Assembly: GCA_001460835.1 (NCBI GenBank)
Contig: CYKH01002202.1
Location: 1-21,675, forward strand
Direction of reading: 5' to 3'
From: Bodo saltans
Lineage: Eukaryota > Euglenozoa > Kinetoplastea > Eubodonida > Bodonidae
Length of the DNA: 21,675 nucleotides
The notes below the pieces were generated by a model. The model was given only the letters and a program-made list of their open reading frames with translations, did no database searches and had not been told where the DNA came from. Position numbers and translations under genes: made by a program. Below are positions 1-7,971 of this stretch, one piece after another. Numbering within the stretch: the stretch's first letter is position 1; each line of letters opens with the position of its first letter.

Positions 1-53
1 GTGAGCTATGTGGACGACGAAGGCGAAGCCTCCACAAACACCGTGGACGAGGA
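1..53 (+). repeat. Displaced copy of an internal segment of the 668-3868 gene
   Basis: These 53 bases match 1937-1989 inside the downstream propeller/coiled-coil gene with one mismatch (G at 23 against A at 1959, changing Asp to Gly). The segment is open in the same frame and encodes the start of the acidic linker (VSYVDDE...). It ends in a 12-base T run (54-65) that leads straight into a copy of that gene's 5' flank. The window therefore probably begins inside a truncated upstream copy of the gene, or inside a chimeric assembly join. Confidence 0.85.
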
Positions 54-65
54 TTTTTTTTTTTT

Positions 66-806
66 GATAGTGGTGAAGGAGGAGAAATGCATGTGTGAGA
101 GATGAAATAGGATGCTTGTCGCAACATTGCGAAATTAATTCGCTTCTTTCTCAAAATTTTATTTTATTGACACGGTTTTCTATTTATGTCAAAATGCACT
201 ACTTGGTATTTCGATTGCTTCCGCAAACAAACAAACAAAATACGCGAAGAAAGAAAAAGAAGAAATTAAAGAGCGCGACATCAACTGCAATGGCTAGTGG
301 TCGAGAGCCTCGTATCTATCGAACGTTTGATCTCCACGCTCGGCTTCAGTCTCAGCAGCAACCACCTCTTCTTCGTATCACTTGCGCTGCTGTCACCACA
401 GTGCCAGGTGTCGATCCACACGTCGATGGTGATGCAGGATGATGATAGTGGTGAAGGAGGAGAAATGCATGTGTGAGAGATGAAATAGGATGCTTGTCGC
501 AACATTGCGAAATTAATTCGCTTCTTTCTCAAAATTTTATTTTATTGACACGGTTTTCTATTTATGTCAAAATGCACTACTTGGTATTTCGATTGCTTCC
601 GCAAACAAACAAACAAAATACGCGAAGAAAGAAAAAGAAGAAATTAAAGAGCGCGACATCAACTGCAATGGCTAGTGGTCGAGAGCCTCGTATCTATCGA
701 ACGTTTGATCTCCACGCTCGGCTTCAGTCTCAGCAGCAACCACCTCTTCTTCGTATCACTTGCGCTGCTGTCACCACAGTGCCAGGTGTCGATCCACACG
801 TCGATG
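66..806 (+). repeat. Tandem duplication, 378-bp period, of a gene 5' end
   Basis: Bases 66-428 recur at 444-806, a 378-bp offset, and look identical by eye over about 363 bp. The unit holds the presumed 5' UTR (with a CAAA-type tetranucleotide run), the start codon, and the first 46 or so codons of the propeller/coiled-coil gene. The first copy breaks off after the codons for HVD and runs into a short acidic-type stretch (429-443) before the second copy begins. Near identity in untranslated as well as coding sequence means the duplication is very recent or is an assembly product. Confidence 0.92.
290..442 (+). pseudogene. Truncated 5' copy of the propeller/coiled-coil gene
   Basis: The ATG at 290 is the counterpart of the ATG at 668. 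The reading frame repeats the first 46 or so residues of the downstream protein (MASGREPRIYRTFDLHARLQ and onward), then ends after about 50 codons at a TGA (440-442) just past the duplication breakpoint. It holds only the first strand of the propeller and cannot fold on its own. If transcribed it could supply an alternative 5' end or a decoy trans-splice site for the complete gene. It is most simply a by-product of the tandem duplication. Confidence 0.75.
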
Positions 807-3800
807 CGGATTTCACGTTGTTGTGGTGCGCGTACGGAGATGGCTCGGTGGCGGTCACAGATGCTAGGGCGGCATCGGCTGAAACGAAGAGAGGCAATGA
901 TCACCAGTTGGAAAGCGAACTTGCTCGGACACCAGGAGTATTTTTTGTTGAAAGCCACCCGACGGAGAAGAAGCGATCGGCTTCGAGCCGGTGGAACTCA
1001 GCACCGACACAACCGCTGTCGTCATCGTCGTCAAACAGATCCACAACACATCATCATCATGCGTCGTCCTTTCCTTACGCCGTGCAGCTTGTGAGCATGC
1101 CCCCGACGTTTCCTTCTCTCTCCGACGATGGTACCTCCTCTGTAGGGACGCCGCTGGTGCTTGCCGTCGATAACGTCGGCAGTCTATGGACGTTGAGTTT
1201 GCTGCCGACCCCTAACGACAAGCATTCGTTTGCGGTGGTGAGTGAGAGACTGGTGGATCCCGCAGCAGTGGGACTCGTTGCCACATGTGTCAGTTTTGTA
1301 CCAGCCGCCACCACTGCAGCAACTCCTGACCAAAATCGTTCCCTCTCAGCGCCACTGTCGTTTTTCTGTGGTTGCCGTGGAGGTGTGGTGCTCGAATGGG
1401 GCCTCACCTCCAACACCGATGCCCCTCATGGCTACTCGTGGGAGGTGCTACGGCATATCTTGAACCCAGCAGATTCATCGCAGCCTGCTGCAGACTGCAC
1501 CGCGCTATTCATCACGCCTGGCCCACCAGCCGCCACTCCTCCGTGCTACTTCGCGGCGGTAGGCTACCAAGATGGGCGTGTCACGATGGTGAGAGTGCTC
1601 CATCCTGTGCAGCAGCAGCAGCGACACGATCGAAACGTTGAAGGGAGCGACGACTATTCATTGTCACCCTACCGCAGCCGAGATGAAGAAGCGTCGATGT
1701 CGCCTCCATCGTCCCCACACGGCAGGAGCCCTTCCGATATTGCGTGCGTGTGGTACGCGGTGGTGTTCCCAGGGACCTGGGCGCAGCCAACCGCAAGCAC
1801 TGTGACTGCACTGCACATCACATTTGCTGACAGCCAACAACAACAAGAACAACATGATGCTGACGCTGCGTTGATGATGACGGTGTGGTGCGGCAGCAGC
1901 CGAGGGTGCGTGGGAGCCATCGATGGCCACGGGAAAGTGAGCTATGTGGACGACGAAGACGAAGCCTCCACAAACACCGTGGACGAGGACGATGACGGTG
2001 AGAGAGGAGATGAGGAGAGAGTGTCCACGGCAGGTTCATCTCGTCAGCACCAGCGAGCAGCGCAACCGTATCAAATCACTGGATTCTGCAACGATGATGG
2101 TGATGATGATGATGATGACAACGAGCGGCACCATCCTCTTGTGTGGAGCGGCGGACGGGATGGGAAAACAACTGTGTACGATTCAAGTTCGTTGCGCTCA
2201 CTGGTCTTTCCTCACCCCGATGCTGTTGCAAGTGTTTTACGAATTTGTCCGTCGGGTCGCGACGGCACGGATGCATGTGAGGTTTGGGCCATCGGTGAAT
2301 GTGGTATGGTGTTGTGCTTCTCCTCCTCCTCTTCCAAACAACACCGCCGCGCATTGTCATCGGAGAATAGCGACGACGACGCCACCGCACGCCTTCAAAG
2401 CACCTGCGATCAGCTTGGCAGTATGCTGGACGATGCCGTGTCAGACTTGAAGATTTCACAAGATGAAAGGGCACGATTACTCCGCGACAGAAATATATTG
2501 CAGCAATCCATCGTTGGCATCCTGTTTGACGCAGAGAAGCGCAATCGAGCCTTTATCGCATCATCATGGGCGGACAGCTTGGAGATCATGTTCGTGCAGT
2601 TTTTGCTCACGACCAACGCACTGCAGCGATTATTAGCGGAATGTGACGCTGTGAGGAGCGAGCGTGACCACTTCCGTGAGATGCTGGCAGCATCAGCATC
2701 AGCAGCTGCCGTCGAGGTGGATTCCTCGATTGTTTTGTCCAGCACAACACGCTCCCCTGTCACTGCACTGCCGCCTCCTACGCTCGCGCAACGGCATCAA
2801 AATCAAATCGCAGAATTGATGCTGGGCAGGACCCTTCTCGAGTCTCCTCTTGAATGGACCTCGACGACACGCAGCAGTGTTGACATGCAGCTTGCAGCGC
2901 AGCATCAGCAGCAACAACAACAGTCGATACACAACGCCCAGATCGTTGAGCGGGATGTGCAGATTGTGCAACTGCAGAATGAACTCCTGCGTATGCGCAG
3001 CGACACTGACAGGCATGTGGACATGGCGCAGCAAGGATACCACCGAGAACTCCAGGCACTACGGAACATTGTCCAAGATCAGCGGCGTGCTGCGGATATG
3101 CTGCGAGACGACATTGCAGTGAAATCATCACTACTCGATGACACGAGGAAGGAGCTGCGCGAGTGCAAAGATGCCCTTCGTGCTTCAGATGCGCAGCATA
3201 AGACTGCTCTGGAGCAACTTGCGCACACGGCTGCTACCCAATCAGCGACAGAGATGCGCGGTCTCACAACCGACCTCCTCGCGTCACACGTAGAACTGCA
3301 AGAAGCGCAACTGGCGTTGCAGCAGCAGCAAAAAGCACACGAGGCGGAGAGGCAGCGATTGCAGCAAGATATGCTCTCCATGCGGGCACCCTGGGCTGCA
3401 ATGAAGAAAGCCCTTCATGACACGCAGGTGGAGCTAGAGCTTGTCAAAGAACAAGCTAGTCGTCGTTTGCAGCTGCACCACAACGGCGGCATTCTTTCAG
3501 GAGCAGCAGCAGCGGACGCCGACTATTCTCTCTCAGGACTCCCCAACGCACACAACAACAACAACAACACGACAACGCCTCGTGGTAGTGGATGGTCACA
3601 GACCACCACCACGCCAATCACATCCTATTCAGCTGCCAAGTCATCATCGATGCACGAGCAGCCGTCGACGATGTTCACCGTGGGGTCGTTCCACAATAGT
3701 GGAGTACGGAGTGCTTTGGTCTATGATGAACCTTTGCACCAACCAACATCATCGTCAACTGCGTCGCTTCGAGGCGCGCGGGCGGAGCAACATATTATCA

Positions 3801-3868
3801 GTAGCCAACAACGGCATCAGACACCCCCAGCAGCGGCGAGAGCGCATCGTCAGCCATGGCTGCGATAA
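668..3868 (+). CDS. Large beta-propeller (WD40-like) and coiled-coil protein, function unknown
   Basis: About 1066 residues from the ATG at 668. The frame stays open upstream to a GTG at 473, but that stretch is AT-rich and UTR-like, so 668 is preferred; an ATG at 572 is the alternative. The N-terminal half has WD40-like blade ends, each a glycine turn followed by a hydrophobic strand: YGDGSVAVTD, DNVGSLWTL, CRGGVVLEWG, YQDGRVTMV, GGRDGKTTVYD and GECGMVLCF. An acidic linker rich in Asp and Glu interrupts the propeller (about 1950-2125, including a run of six Asp). The C-terminal half is a long heptad-rich, Gln- and Leu-rich coiled coil (about 2395-3460), followed by a low-complexity Ser, Thr, Asn and Gln tail. 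There is no signal peptide or membrane helix. The propeller plus coil layout fits a scaffold of a cytoskeletal, basal-body or trafficking complex, but that is inference and I do not recognise the family. Confidence 0.88.
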   Translation: MASGREPRIYRTFDLHARLQSQQQPPLLRITCAAVTTVPGVDPHVDADFTLLWCAYGDGSVAVTDARAASAETKRGNDHQLESELARTPGVFFVESHPTEKKRSASSRWNSAPTQPLSSSSSNRSTTHHHHASSFPYAVQLVSMPPTFPSLSDDGTSSVGTPLVLAVDNVGSLWTLSLLPTPNDKHSFAVVSERLVDPAAVGLVATCVSFVPAATTAATPDQNRSLSAPLSFFCGCRGGVVLEWGLTSNTDAPHGYSWEVLRHILNPADSSQPAADCTALFITPGPPAATPPCYFAAVGYQDGRVTMVRVLHPVQQQQRHDRNVEGSDDYSLSPYRSRDEEASMSPPSSPHGRSPSDIACVWYAVVFPGTWAQPTASTVTALHITFADSQQQQEQHDADAALMMTVWCGSSRGCVGAIDGHGKVSYVDDEDEASTNTVDEDDDGERGDEERVSTAGSSRQHQRAAQPYQITGFCNDDGDDDDDDNERHHPLVWSGGRDGKTTVYDSSSLRSLVFPHPDAVASVLRICPSGRDGTDACEVWAIGECGMVLCFSSSSSKQHRRALSSENSDDDATARLQSTCDQLGSMLDDAVSDLKISQDERARLLRDRNILQQSIVGILFDAEKRNRAFIASSWADSLEIMFVQFLLTTNALQRLLAECDAVRSERDHFREMLAASASAAAVEVDSSIVLSSTTRSPVTALPPPTLAQRHQNQIAELMLGRTLLESPLEWTSTTRSSVDMQLAAQHQQQQQQSIHNAQIVERDVQIVQLQNELLRMRSDTDRHVDMAQQGYHRELQALRNIVQDQRRAADMLRDDIAVKSSLLDDTRKELRECKDALRASDAQHKTALEQLAHTAATQSATEMRGLTTDLLASHVELQEAQLALQQQQKAHEAERQRLQQDMLSMRAPWAAMKKALHDTQVELELVKEQASRRLQLHHNGGILSGAAAADADYSLSGLPNAHNNNNNTTTPRGSGWSQTTTTPITSYSAAKSSSMHEQPSTMFTVGSFHNSGVRSALVYDEPLHQPTSSSTASLRGARAEQHIISSQQRHQTPPAAARAHRQPWLR

Positions 3869-3900
3869 CCAAATCCGATCATAATAAACAGCTTTCGGTG

Positions 3901-3923
3901 TTTTTTGTATTGTCTCTTCTCAG
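3901..3923 (+). promoter_or_regulatory. Candidate trans-splice acceptor for actin
   Basis: A strong pyrimidine tract ends in CAG at 3921-3923. Splicing there would give a 140-nt 5' UTR for actin but leave only about 50 nt for the upstream gene's 3' UTR. A second candidate is the TTTGTAG just after the T-rich stretch near 4008-4033. This is called by motif only. Confidence 0.45.
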
Positions 3924-4063
3924 CCGAGTTCACCACAAACAACTTTTGCTCTTGAGCACAACATGTTCTCTGAAACAAAAAAAACAACATTTACCTTAAC
4001 TAATTTATCCTTTTTGAAAACAACGCTTTGTAGTGTAGCGACATCCCTTAACGAAACAAAAAC

Positions 4064-5191
4064 ATGGCTGAGGACGAGCAAACTTCTATCGTGTGCGACA
4101 ACGGATCCGGTATGGTGAAGGCTGGTTTCTCCGGTGACGATGCGCCACGCCACGTGTTCCCCTCGATCGTTGGCCGCCCGAAGAACGAGCAGGCGATGAT
4201 GGGAGGCTCGAACAAGAAGCTGTTCGTTGGTGATGAGGCCCAGGCCCGCCGTGGTGTGCTGACCCTGAAGTACCCCATTGAGCACGGTATCGTCACCAAC
4301 TGGGACGATATGGAGAAGATCTGGCACCACACCTTCTACAACGAGCTGCGCGTGAACCCCGAGTCGCACAACGTGATGCTGACCGAGGCGCCCATGAACC
4401 CCAAGCAGAACCGCGAGAAGATGACCCAGATCATGTTCGAGACCTTCAACGTTCCCTCCATGTACGTCGGTATCCAGGCCGTGCTCTCGCTGTACTCCTC
4501 TGGCCGCACGACCGGTATCGTCCTCGATGCCGGAGATGGTGTGACCCACACCGTGCCCATCTACGAGGGCTACTCCCTGCCCCACGCTATCATGCGTGTG
4601 GATATGGCCGGTCGCGACCTGACCGAGTACATGATGAAGCTGCTGATGGAGGACGGCTACACGTTCACCACCACCGCCGAGAAGGAAATTGTGCGCAGCA
4701 TCAAGGAGCAGCTCTGCTACGTTGCGCTTGACTTCGAGGAGGAGATGACCAATAGCGCCAAGTCCGGCAGCGAGGAGGAGTTCCAGCTGCCCGATGGCTC
4801 GTCGATGATGGTGCGCACCCAGCGCTTCCGCTGCCCCGAGGCCCTGTTCAAGCCGTCGCTGATCGGCCTTGAGGCCCCCGGCTTCCACGAGATGACGTAC
4901 AACTCGATCAACAAGTGCGATATCGATGTCCGCCGCGACCTGTACCAGAACATCGTTCTGTCTGGCGGTACGACCATGTTCAAGAACCTGCCCGAGCGTC
5001 TGGGCAAGGACATCGGCAACTTGGCCCCGTCCTCGATCAAGCCAAAGGTTGTTGCTCCCCCGGAGCGCAAGTACTCCGTCTGGATTGGTGGATCGATTCT
5101 GTCGTCCCTCACGACCTTCCAGACCATGTGGATCAAGAAGCACGAGTACGAGGAGTCCGGCGCTACGATCGTGCACAACAAGTGCTTTTAA
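4064..5191 (+). CDS. Actin
   Basis: This is a full-length conventional actin of 375 residues, the family's usual length. Hallmarks include the phosphate-binding loop near the N terminus ([18 protein letters not shown]), the second nucleotide loop ([12 protein letters not shown]), the adenosine-pocket LSGGTTM, the [11 protein letters not shown] segment, and the C terminus ending in HNKCF. It polymerises into filaments using ATP. Kinetoplastid actins support endocytosis, vesicle traffic and flagellar-pocket functions. Codons are strongly biased towards C or G at the third position, unlike the neighbours, which points to high expression. The ATG at 4064 follows an A-rich leader and matches the usual acidic actin N terminus. 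There are no internal breaks. Confidence 0.99.
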   Translation: MAEDEQTSIVCDNGSGMVKAGFSGDDAPRHVFPSIVGRPKNEQAMMGGSNKKLFVGDEAQARRGVLTLKYPIEHGIVTNWDDMEKIWHHTFYNELRVNPESHNVMLTEAPMNPKQNREKMTQIMFETFNVPSMYVGIQAVLSLYSSGRTTGIVLDAGDGVTHTVPIYEGYSLPHAIMRVDMAGRDLTEYMMKLLMEDGYTFTTTAEKEIVRSIKEQLCYVALDFEEEMTNSAKSGSEEEFQLPDGSSMMVRTQRFRCPEALFKPSLIGLEAPGFHEMTYNSINKCDIDVRRDLYQNIVLSGGTTMFKNLPERLGKDIGNLAPSSIKPKVVAPPERKYSVWIGGSILSSLTTFQTMWIKKHEYEESGATIVHNKCF

Positions 5192-5890
5192 ACATTTCCC
5201 CGTTTTATCGCATGTGGTGCGCTTTTTAAAGTGGCACTATGTTTGTTGTGTTTGCTGTGTGATGTTGCAATTTGCTGATGCGTGAAGGTTTGATGTCCTT
5301 CGTAGCGCAGCGCGTAATTGACACAATAAATTGGACGGAAGTATCGTGCCCCGATGGTTCACGCGTTGGTGCACACGCTCTTCTGGTCTTTTTTTGTTGT
5401 TCTTTGTTTTACGTAGTGTGCTGAGACGTTTAACCTTTGCGTTGTTTTCTACGTTATTTTGCGCTCGCGGGTGAAACCTATTTGATTGATGTGGTAGCTG
5501 CGCTTTGTGGAGTGAACAACAGCAACGAGAAATCCATCGGGGGAAAAAAAAAGAAAAGGCGTCCTTTTCAAAAAAAAAAACAAAAGACAAAAATTGTCAC
5601 AAAAAGAGATTACCAATTGATCAAAAAGAAAACAAATGCATCAGACAGATTTTGCCAAGTGAAACGTGTCGCAATTTAGTGTCGATTGCTTTCGTTTTGT
5701 GCACTTTCTATAAAATGTTGCTGTACGAAGAGATGTTTTCAGGAAAGTTGTGTATGTGACCTGCTATGTGTGCTATCCAAGTTCCTTCTGTGCTGTGTTG
5801 GAATCAATTGTATGCGGATCCTCTTTAAATTATTACAGTGTTTTATTTTTCCCATAAAAAAAAAAACTTCATTAAACTTTTGAGGAGATA
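5192..5890. other. Intergenic region, actin 3' UTR and redoxin 5' flank
   Basis: I see no gene in these 699 bases. The left part is T- and G-rich and is probably the actin 3' UTR. An A-rich block near 5544-5590 contains a perfect 7-bp inverted repeat with a 3-base loop (arms 5553-5559 and 5563-5569). Candidate trans-splice acceptors for the next gene are the TTTTCAG ending at 5742 and the TTTTGAG ending at 5884; the second would leave a UTR of only about 6 nt. Confidence 0.6.
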
Positions 5891-6562
5891 ATGCAGAGAA
5901 TTGCTGATGTTGCCGCATTCCGTGCGTTGATTGATGGATCGTCGTCCTCAGGTGTTGTGGTTCACGTTGGTGCATCTTGGTGCCCTCCTTGCGTCGAACT
6001 TAACGAGTACTTGGAGTCTGCCGCGATTCCTAAGTACCGAGACTGCGGGATTGCGTTCGCCTACGTTGATGCCGACGCGTTGCCAGAGGTATGCGAATCT
6101 GAAGAAGTTGAAACTGTTCCATTTGTGGCGTTTTACCGCAAGAAGTCTGCCGGCGGCGTGGAGCGCGTCGCTGATGTTGCACGTGCAAAGATCCCTGCCA
6201 TCGAGCTCAACCTGCGCTCTCTATTCGGCCACGGCAACGATGACCGCTCCAAGTTTGCGACGCTAGATGACTACATCACCAGCCTCATCAAGCGGGATAA
6301 ACTTGTTCTCTTCATCACTGGCACTCCCTCTCGCCCTCGTTGTGGATTCACGCGGAAGGTGGTGGACTTGCTGGAGAAGTACCAAGCGCCGTACTCCTAC
6401 GTGGATATTATGTCTGACGATGAGATGTGCCAGAGGTTGAAGGTGTTCTCCAACTGGCCGACGTTCCCACAGGTGTACGTGGAGGGCGAACTCCTCGGTG
6501 GATGTGATATCTTACTCCAAATGGACGAGGAGGGTGAACTCAAGGCTGCCCTTAAGCTTTAA
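5891..6562 (+). CDS. Thioredoxin-monothiol glutaredoxin fusion (PICOT/Grx3-like)
   Basis: A 223-residue protein of two thioredoxin-fold domains. Domain 1 (about residues 1-108) is thioredoxin-like with the active site W30-CPPC (C31, C34) and a cis-proline in the ETVPF motif (P77). Domain 2 (about 123-223) is a monothiol glutaredoxin with FITGTPSRPRCGFT (C151), WPTFPQVYV (189-197) and GGCD (203-206). Proteins of this build bind a bridging Fe-S cluster with glutathione and serve cytosolic iron-sulfur trafficking and iron sensing; kinetoplastids can use trypanothione. Two points are unusual. The glutaredoxin signature is CGFT, not the common CGFS, and the thioredoxin domain keeps both cysteines, while fungal and animal homologs usually keep one. 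There is no targeting signal, so it is probably cytosolic. The start is well fixed by the domain boundary. Confidence 0.93.
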   Translation: MQRIADVAAFRALIDGSSSSGVVVHVGASWCPPCVELNEYLESAAIPKYRDCGIAFAYVDADALPEVCESEEVETVPFVAFYRKKSAGGVERVADVARAKIPAIELNLRSLFGHGNDDRSKFATLDDYITSLIKRDKLVLFITGTPSRPRCGFTRKVVDLLEKYQAPYSYVDIMSDDEMCQRLKVFSNWPTFPQVYVEGELLGGCDILLQMDEEGELKAALKL

Positions 6563-6750
6563 AACACTCTCTCGCTACGCGTTGTGTGTCTTCCCGATCA
6601 CTCATGAGTGAGAGAGGCGGCCGCTGAGAGACGAAAGCAATCAGTCCCCCCATATTTCACAGTGCATTCACGCAAGCGTGTGCCGATATGTCGTGCAAGT
6701 CGTCTCTATGAGATTGTGTGTGTTCTTTTTCATCAGTTCCTCTCAAATTT

Positions 6751-6770
6751 GTTTCTTTTATTTTTTGGAG
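6751..6770 (+). promoter_or_regulatory. Candidate trans-splice acceptor for the SCAPER-like gene
   Basis: A T-rich pyrimidine tract ends in GGAG at 6767-6770. Use of this AG would give a 79-nt 5' UTR before the ATG at 6850. This is a motif-only call. Confidence 0.4.
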
Positions 6771-6849
6771 ACAAATATATTGAAGGCGGAGGTTGAGACA
6801 AGCCTCGCTGTCAAATATTTCGTATCAAGAGTAAGACATAGTTTTTTAT

Positions 6850-7653
6850 ATGGCGCCTAAGCGACACGCTGGTGTTGGGGCAACCCTTCACTCTGACCCT
6901 AACGATGATTCCCAACGCCGATGCTGCACCCCAGATCCAGCCGAGGACAGCCTCGGGCGATCCAACCGCAGTGGTGGCGGCGGCGGGAATGTAGAGACCA
7001 CCGCTGCGACTGCCGCCGCTGCGAACCCCATCCCCCACGGGACACCACAGAAGGACACCACCGGCGCAGGTGGTGGTGCGTCTGGCACAACAACGAGCAC
7101 CAACGCCCGGCACTTGATGGTGCGTTACAAGTCCCTCATTCATGATATCGTGAATGCGTTGCATAACCCGGTGAACTTGACGTACGTTGATGACTTTATC
7201 GCACTGACTGAAGATGCCCTTCGTGGCTTCAAGACCACGAAGATGGAAAGCCGTGCAACTCTGCGTCGCCTCCAGAGCAACGTTCTGCCCTTGGCCCGCC
7301 GCGATGAGCCCCCGCATGAAGCGGGAGCCCAGACGCCGCCGCCACCCGCACTTCCCAGTCAGAACGTTCTGCCCTTGGCCCGCCGTGATGAGCCCCCGCA
7401 TGAAGCGGGAGCCCAGACGCCGCCGCCACCCGCACTTCCCAGTCAGCCCCGCATGAAGCGGGAGCCCAGACGCCGCCGCCACCCGCACTTCCCAGTCAGA
7501 ATGATGGCGCGTCGCCACCAACAACTGCGCCTCCTCCGCTTGCACCCTCTACGGGACGCAGCTACATCTCCGCCCTCCAGAATCGCTCTGCGGTGTCACC
7601 TGCCAAAGCAACGCGCCGCACATCTTCTGCGAATGGCGTCCAACAGGACTTAG
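6850..7653 (+). CDS. SCAPER: SCAPER-like fragment 1 (N terminus)
   Basis: The ATG at 6850 opens a 267-codon frame. The authentic part runs to about 7446: a low-complexity Gly, Ala and Thr stretch, then a helical block starting RHLMVRYKSLIHDIV and ending near GFKTTKMESRATLRRLQ, which fits the SCAPER_N domain. Next come two in-frame 28-residue copies of a Pro- and Ala-rich repeat (NVLPLARRDEPPHEAGAQ...). After 7446 this frame turns Arg- and His-rich (PRMKREPRRRRHPHF). That is an out-of-frame reading of a third repeat copy and is not real protein. Confidence 0.7.
   Translation: MAPKRHAGVGATLHSDPNDDSQRRCCTPDPAEDSLGRSNRSGGGGGNVETTAATAAAANPIPHGTPQKDTTGAGGGASGTTTSTNARHLMVRYKSLIHDIVNALHNPVNLTYVDDFIALTEDALRGFKTTKMESRATLRRLQSNVLPLARRDEPPHEAGAQTPPPPALPSQNVLPLARRDEPPHEAGAQTPPPPALPSQPRMKREPRRRRHPHFPVRMMARRHQQLRLLRLHPLRDAATSPPSRIALRCHLPKQRAAHLLRMASNRT
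7279..7499 (+). repeat. 84-bp coding minisatellite, two full copies and one partial
   Basis: Copy 1 is 7279-7362 and copy 2 is 7363-7446. They differ only at one base (CGC against CGT, both Arg). A third copy (7447-7499) keeps only 53 bases. The two full units preserve frame, since 84 is 28 codons. The 31-bp loss in the partial copy is not a multiple of three, so it moves the downstream coding sequence into another frame. With one full unit the protein would read smoothly from the repeat into the NDGASPPTTAPPPLAPS segment. Confidence 0.95.
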
Positions 7654-7970
7654 AGAAGCGAGCTGCCGAGATGAGCAGCGAGAAGATTGTGGAGGCTCGC
7701 GATGGCTCGGCCGTTCGCAGCTCGGAGCGCCAACGCCAAGCCGAAGAGCGTCGCAAGGAGCTCATTGACGAGAAGGTCAAGAAGATCGATGAAGCGTCTG
7801 AGCGCCAGCTTCTTGCAAAGCAGCGCCGAGAATCAGCAACAGAGAAGTCCAAGACAGAGTCTAAAGATCGCCTAGAGGGTGCCCAACGCCGCCAAGAGGA
7901 GACCAAGACACAAGTCAAGGAGCGTGCTCAGAAGAGCAATGCGCGTGTGGACGAGGTGTTGTTTATGTGA
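7447..7970 (+). CDS. SCAPER: SCAPER-like fragment 2 (proline linker and first half of coiled coil)
   Basis: This is the frame that continues the protein after the repeat. A Pro- and Thr-rich linker (GASPPTTAPPPLAPSTGRSY, about 7505-7565) leads into a charged coiled coil with many Glu, Lys, Arg and Gln residues. The first internal ATG is at 7671, and the frame is also open through a GTG at 7593. It ends at TGA 7968-7970 after VDEVLFM, in the middle of the coil, and the coil resumes at once in another frame. There is no start signal of its own, so it is best seen as an internal segment. Confidence 0.65.
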
Positions 7971-7971
7971 G

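Noticed and set aside
473-667. N-terminal extension of the propeller/coiled-coil protein from 473
   Set aside because: Position 473 is GTG, not a normal eukaryotic start, and 473-667 is AT-rich with a tetranucleotide run, like a 5' UTR. The ATG at 668 is preferred.
3920-5176. A 418-codon open frame on the minus strand, opposite actin
   Set aside because: It is a shadow of actin's strong third-position G/C bias, which removes stops from one antisense frame. Its composition is repetitive (His, Leu, Gly, Val) with no recognisable domain.
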